64,000 bases of DNA from Anniella stebbinsi (Eukaryota > Chordata > Lepidosauria > Squamata > Anniellidae), in contig JARDYH010000005.1 in NCBI GenBank assembly GCA_029215795.1, forward strand, positions 160,543,814 through 160,607,813. The letters run 5' to 3'. Made by a program: the position numbers and the translations under genes. Each line of letters begins with the position of its first letter. Positions within the stretch are counted from its first letter, which is position 1. The notes under the pieces are model-generated. The model saw only the letters and a program-made list of their open reading frames with translations, ran no database searches and was not told the origin of the DNA. Shown piece after piece: positions 54,001 through 60,000 of the stretch.

Positions 54001-57000
54001 ACAAACAGGATGTTTGTCCATGGCTGTTGGGCATCCTTCAACTTAGTTGATCAGAAGTTCTGTAAGTCCATAAAGGAAAAAATAAGGGCTTCACTGAGTG
54101 GAAAAGAAATGATTTAATTAGGGGTGGGAGATAGATCTTATTTAAACAATTTTTGAATAACTTCAGAACTATAGGAACACTTTCCCAAATAAGCTGCTTA
54201 GGAAAATTGAGGAATCTCTTCCTTTAGATTTGTTTTTTTTAAGAAAGCTTTTGATCAGTGCCTGCCATAGGTGCTTTTAAGCTGCAATCCTATAGCAACT
54301 TTCCTTGGAGTAACATCTACTGAACTTACTGCTGAGTAATATGTATAAGAAGGCAATGTAAGGTATAAAATTAGGGCTGGACCCTATTGGCCCAAGAGGA
54401 ATCTAATTCTTAAAAGTAGGAGAGTATGCGGGTTTGGCTCTGCTTTTACTCTGTAGTATGTTTAGCCTAGGAGTCAAACCAGTTTGTCTTTTACATATTA
54501 GATACATTTTATTGTGATGTTTGTAATTGATTTTTTAAATTAACTGTTTGTTTTTAATCTGCATTGTGTTAGCACCCTTGAGCACCTTTTTTGGCAGAAA
54601 GGAGGGATAGAAAGTTAAACACACAAACAATAAATAATGCTGGTGACTTTTCCATAAACTTCCTTGCAGGTGCATCTCAAACCGATGCATCAACCCGTGG
54701 TCTCTTAGCCACGATCCAGTCCATTGGTGGCATCTACAGAGCATTCCTGACTTCCCCTGTCCGAGCTGGCCAATGGATGTTGAAGCTTCGGTCGAAAGGC
54801 CACTATTCTGTTCACATCCAGGGTGAGATGATGATGAATATTCCTTGGCCGCCTTTCAGGACAGGAGCCCTCCCAAAGTGGTGCACGGCAGTAAAACTCA
54901 CACAACAAAAATTGGCACGAAAATAAAAACAGTAAACAAAATCACAGCAGCAAACATTCTAAAAAAACAAAGACTAGCGTTCAAAAAACACTACTAGAGT
55001 GCACCACCATAGCTACAACCCAGTCTGACAAAACATAATCAGGGAAGACCAGACTGAAGTAATAAATTTTCAGGGCTGTCCTAAAGGCCTGCAATGATGG
55101 GGCCTGGCAGACCCCGATGGAAACTTATTCCAGAGGTGTGGGGCCACTGCAGAAAAGGCCCTCTTTTGTGTAGTCACCCACCTAACTGTCTTCACAGGTG
55201 GGCAAATGGAAAGGGCCTGTCTTGCTGTTTTTAAAGTGTGGGCAGGCTGGTATGAGTGAATGTGGTCCTTCACCCACATCAGTTTAAAAGGAATAAACTG
55301 AGGGCTTCTTTAAACGAGCGATTTATAGCACACTCATGACTGACCACTCATGGAAGCCTTCTGCATGTCCCCTGTTCCTTCCCCTGGTTATTTCCCTGGT
55401 GTTTTTAAAAAAACCTCTTGGATATTCCAATTCTTTTGTAATATCTTGAGATTTCCTGCTGCGTGCAGCCAAAGTTGCGCTACAAAACACCCACTAAACA
55501 GTGCTGTCTCATTCAAGTATATGAGCAGGGAAGTTTTCAGTTATAGACCATGTGATCGCCCCTCTCCTCCCATGTAATTCAGTTCATTATTATTGTGGAA
55601 GAGAAGCAGGAAGCAAAGTGTTAATTGCTCAGTTAATTTTTTCATCGCTATTGCAAAATAGCACATATATGACAATTAATGACTAGATGGATGTGAGGGC
55701 GATCAGGCTGTGATATCTGTCACCACATTGTTCACCAGGGTTGATTCAGCCGATCTGGCTGGCTAGGCGGGTGTCCCCTCCCTCCCTCACCGCTCCCTGT
55801 GCATCCCTCCCGAAGCTGCGCACTTGGTAGAAGAGGACAACATCCCAGATAGAAGGAATGTACTGTTCTTCGGTCAAGGGTATATGATAGTTGCGCTCCA
55901 CTGCTAGAACCTCCAATTAATGATGAGTTGTTCTGGAAACCACTGAAGGCCCCTGCCCTGAGCAGGAACTGATTGATTATGGGCCAGTACAATAATGTTG
56001 TGTCCCCAGTGAACAGGAAGTGATTATAAAGGCAGAAGTAGTAAGGAGAGAGATTTTATTATAAAGTAACGGTCAGCCTGCAAAGCCTCAATGCAATGGG
56101 CAGGTAAAGACGTAATCTGAATTCTCTGTAAAAAGTGAGTGATCCTAAGTGTGGAGAAACCCCATTTTCTTTTTGCACTCTGTGTGTAACACTTCATTTG
56201 GTCATGCTGAAGTTGTACGTGGTGATACAAGCACCTGTGTGTGTGTGATCTCGAGATGTGTCTAGCTCCAAGGTCAGAATGAAACTCAGTGAATTTAACT
56301 GAATGATCTCAGCTGTGCTTCTGTGGGAACTGTTATACCCCCCCCCCCCACATTGGCCGCCCACCCCGGAGGTTTGAGAATGCTGTTCCAGCTAACCTGT
56401 GATTGGCTAACAGAGATCTCCTTGGAGTTGTCAGGGGCTTGAGCATAAAAGGAGAGGGGCTGTCTTCGTATCTCATCTATCTTTTGGCTTGCGACTTGAG
56501 TATCACCTTTTGGGCCCCTGTCCTATTGAAAACCTGTGCCTAGGTATGTAGAGACAGGTGTAGGTAACCTTTTTTGTTTTCTGCCTGAAGTATTGTTTCC
56601 AAATGTTACTCTGGTTCTTGTATGCCTTTTAACACATCCTCCCCCCCATTTTCTGCTTTCACCATTGTAAATAAACTTAACACCTTCCTCAAGAGTTGGG
56701 TGTGCTTCCTTCCAAGTAAGCCAAGCCTTGGCACTAAATCCAGAGCCTTTTGCTTGGTTTGTTGCTACAGTTTAATGTTTTAGGCTTGAGGCTTAGGAAT
56801 AGGGTGTGGTGGAGTGAACCCTTACTCCCAAAGTCTTAAGAGTGTCCTGCAAAGTTTGAGAGTCCCCTGGCTCAGGCTGAGGTGAACCTTACAGGTGGTG
56901 GCAGCCTACTTACGTCGGGAACATAGGGCCACCCCCATTCCTCCCTTCACACTAAGGATGCCATTTCCAGACTTTAATAGTTAGTGTGGAAGCAACTTTG

Positions 57001-60000
57001 TGGATGGCATGGATAGAAAGTCACTTATTGGATCCCCAGCTGCCCTCTTGAGCCCCCTGACCCTTTGTTGACAATGGGAGGGGGACTCCTTCTGATATTT
57101 CCAAATATTTGTTCTTGATGGCAGGTCAGAGCAGCCTTGATTTCCTCTATTCCTTTGCTGTTCCAGTGGATGGACGCCACCCAGGGCTTATGATGGATAG
57201 TCACCCTATAGAAGGTACGTGTGAGGTCCTTGCCCTTCAGTGGATCAATGTTTGTTCCTGCACAGCCATGTGAGACCACTGGGTGGGCAGTGGTATAATG
57301 ATTGCAAATGGTCTTTCCAACTATTAAGCCTCCTCTACAGCTGGCTGCCATAGCTGTCCCCAAAGGGATGCAAACAAATGCAAAACTATCCCCCAACTCG
57401 GGTTCCATGTCATACCTAGGCTGTTGAAATCTTCTCTGCCTCTGCTCCTTCCTCATAGGCTCTGCCTCTAACTTCCGGCTCTGGTTTTCCAGCCTAATCG
57501 GAAGGTTGGAGATTTCCGGTGTCTCCGCCTGCCCTAGAACCAGGCATACTTGACATCCTCAGGATTGGATGTACGGTCCAATTAGCTTTCAACTTGCTTT
57601 TCGACAGGCCTGCCTACTTACCTGGTGGTAATGGCGATGGGTTTGAATCAGTCGGAGACTGGCCTGGTTCAGCTGCGGGCCGTGAGCTTGAGGGGAAGGA
57701 TGGGCAGCCTCGGAGAGCTGAAACTGCAAGGGAGAACCAACCGGACTGACCTCTTTGTGGCTGAGCTGCCTCCGGGTCTCTTGACCAGGGGCAACTTTTC
57801 TGTGGTGCTACGTGGTACAGACGGCGAGGGGCGGAAATTGGAGAGGGCTGCTCCTCAATCAACCACTGTTGTGGGATCCCTGCTGGAGGTAAGGGGGGAA
57901 AGCTGAGGGAAGTGGGGCTTACATCTCAGCTTTGGGAAGCTCTGCATCTTCCACATACATGCCATGCTTTAGTAGAGACTCAGCCCTGTGGTGAACTATA
58001 GAGATACTGCGGTATAGCGCTACGTAGAACTATTTGAACTCAGCAATTCACACTGTATATCTATCAACCGGGTGGAGAAGGGTTGTGGGTGCGGTTTGTA
58101 ATGATGCAGTGAAATAAGACGTCCTTTCCTCGTTTTATCCAAGAACATTCATCACACGGGGAAATCGCGTTTCCTTACCATCACTTCTCGGCCCGCTTTT
58201 GTCCCTCATTACTTCCTCTTTCTGCACAGAGGGGAAAGAGGAAGTGAACAAAGACCACATGGCCCATTCAGGGGCCGTTTGTATTGCAATGCTTTTCCTG
58301 CACACAGCAGGAGATTGTGGCACATTCCATTTTTTTTAAAAAAGTCGGATTAAAAAGGGTCCATTTTGCAACAGGAAAATGAGCGGGAGGCATGCAGGAG
58401 GCGGACGTTGTCATCTAAAGGTCACACACAAGTCAGAAGTAGCGAGCATGCAATAAAATGCTCGTCTGATGAACCTCCGACTCTGTGTGTGAATTATTTC
58501 CATGTGGAACAGCCTCCATGCAAGCTAAACTAGACACTGTGGTAGCAGGCTTTTGGTCAGGATTGCGTTGCTGTCTGATCCCCTAAGGTCGCCTTCCTCA
58601 ACCTGATGTCCTCCAGATCCGTTGGACTCTCAACACCCACCATTCCCAGCCAGCACAGCCAATCTGATCTTTAGCAAATTAATAATGGAACAAACAAAAT
58701 GTGGAATAACAAAACTCTGAATCCAGACAAAATTCTATAACTTGCAACCTGATTTGTTCCAGCTGAGCAGAGACACTCCTGCCTTCCCAGGAAAGCCTGT
58801 TACCATCACCTGGAAAGTGACAAATCCTGGCTCGTCCAAGCAGTATGTTCTGAAAGTGAGCAGTGTTCCCCAGCTTCTAGCCAGCATCTCCAGCTCCAGG
58901 TAATTCTGGTGAATAAACAACATCGGAAGGCACCAATGTTTTGGTATGCTCTAGTCCTCCATTCCCTGCTTCCCTATCCACAGGTGAGACTGTGTATATT
59001 GCACAATTGTACTGCAAAGAAGCACAGCATACAGATAATATTTGTGAAGGCAGGCAGTCTATGTGAAGCATGGATGGAGGGACAATAGTGATTAATGAAC
59101 TCGTATAGTTCTGCCTTCCTACTGTAGAAAGGAAAATAGCATACATGGAGTCCTAGGTGGTCTCCCATCCATGCACTGACCAGGCCTAGACCTGCTTAGC
59201 TTCAGTGAGATTGCTGCATCAGGTGCCTTCAGACCATAGCCGTGGGATGCACTTTCCAACTCTTGGGGCCTTTGAAAGTCAATACATGGCTATCTGATGT
59301 CATTCACATACCACTGTATCTCTAGTCATTTGGGAGGGGACATATCTCATTGGTAGAGCACCTGCTTTGCATGCAGAAGGTCCCAGGTTCAATCTCCGGC
59401 ATCTCCAGGTAGGTCTGGGAAGACCCCTGGTTAAAAACCTGGAGAACTGATGTCGGTTAGTGTAGTCAGCACTGAGCAAGATGGACCAGGGGTCTAATTT
59501 GGAATAAGATACCCATTAGGGCTAATAATATAACTACTTTTTCTAACGAACAAAAGCTCAGATTCTGTTAAGTCCTTGTGGAGTGCTTCAAATGGCCTGT
59601 AGGTGAAACCTGCAGCCCCCACAAGGCTACATTTTGCCCCGGCCACCCATCAACATTCTCGTTAACTTCCCCCTGTCCTTCTCTGCAGGCTACAATTAAG
59701 CCATAATCAGACGGCAACAGGGCAGATCTCTCTGGATGTACCTGATACTGCTGCTTCTGGCTCTGTGATTACCATAACCCTGCAGGTCATCACGCTTCAG
59801 CCAGCTGGGGAACATAGCTTTGCCCATATCCATCTGCTTGTGATGCCTCTACCTCCGGTGAGTCTTGTAAGGAGGGACGCTAGAAGAGGGCACCAGTTGA
59901 AGAGTTGGGAAATCATTTCTTTACATCAGTAAGGGGGGGCATGCTTTTCGGTGCCTTTTCTGCCTTCTTTCCCCCCCCCTCCCCATCCCTATGCCCATTT

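Noticed and set aside
59335..59410. Possible tRNA gene
   Set aside because: Promoter boxes are present, but similar heads recur at 24.3, 26.3, 26.5 and 42.4 kb joined to a SINE body. No cloverleaf was supported.
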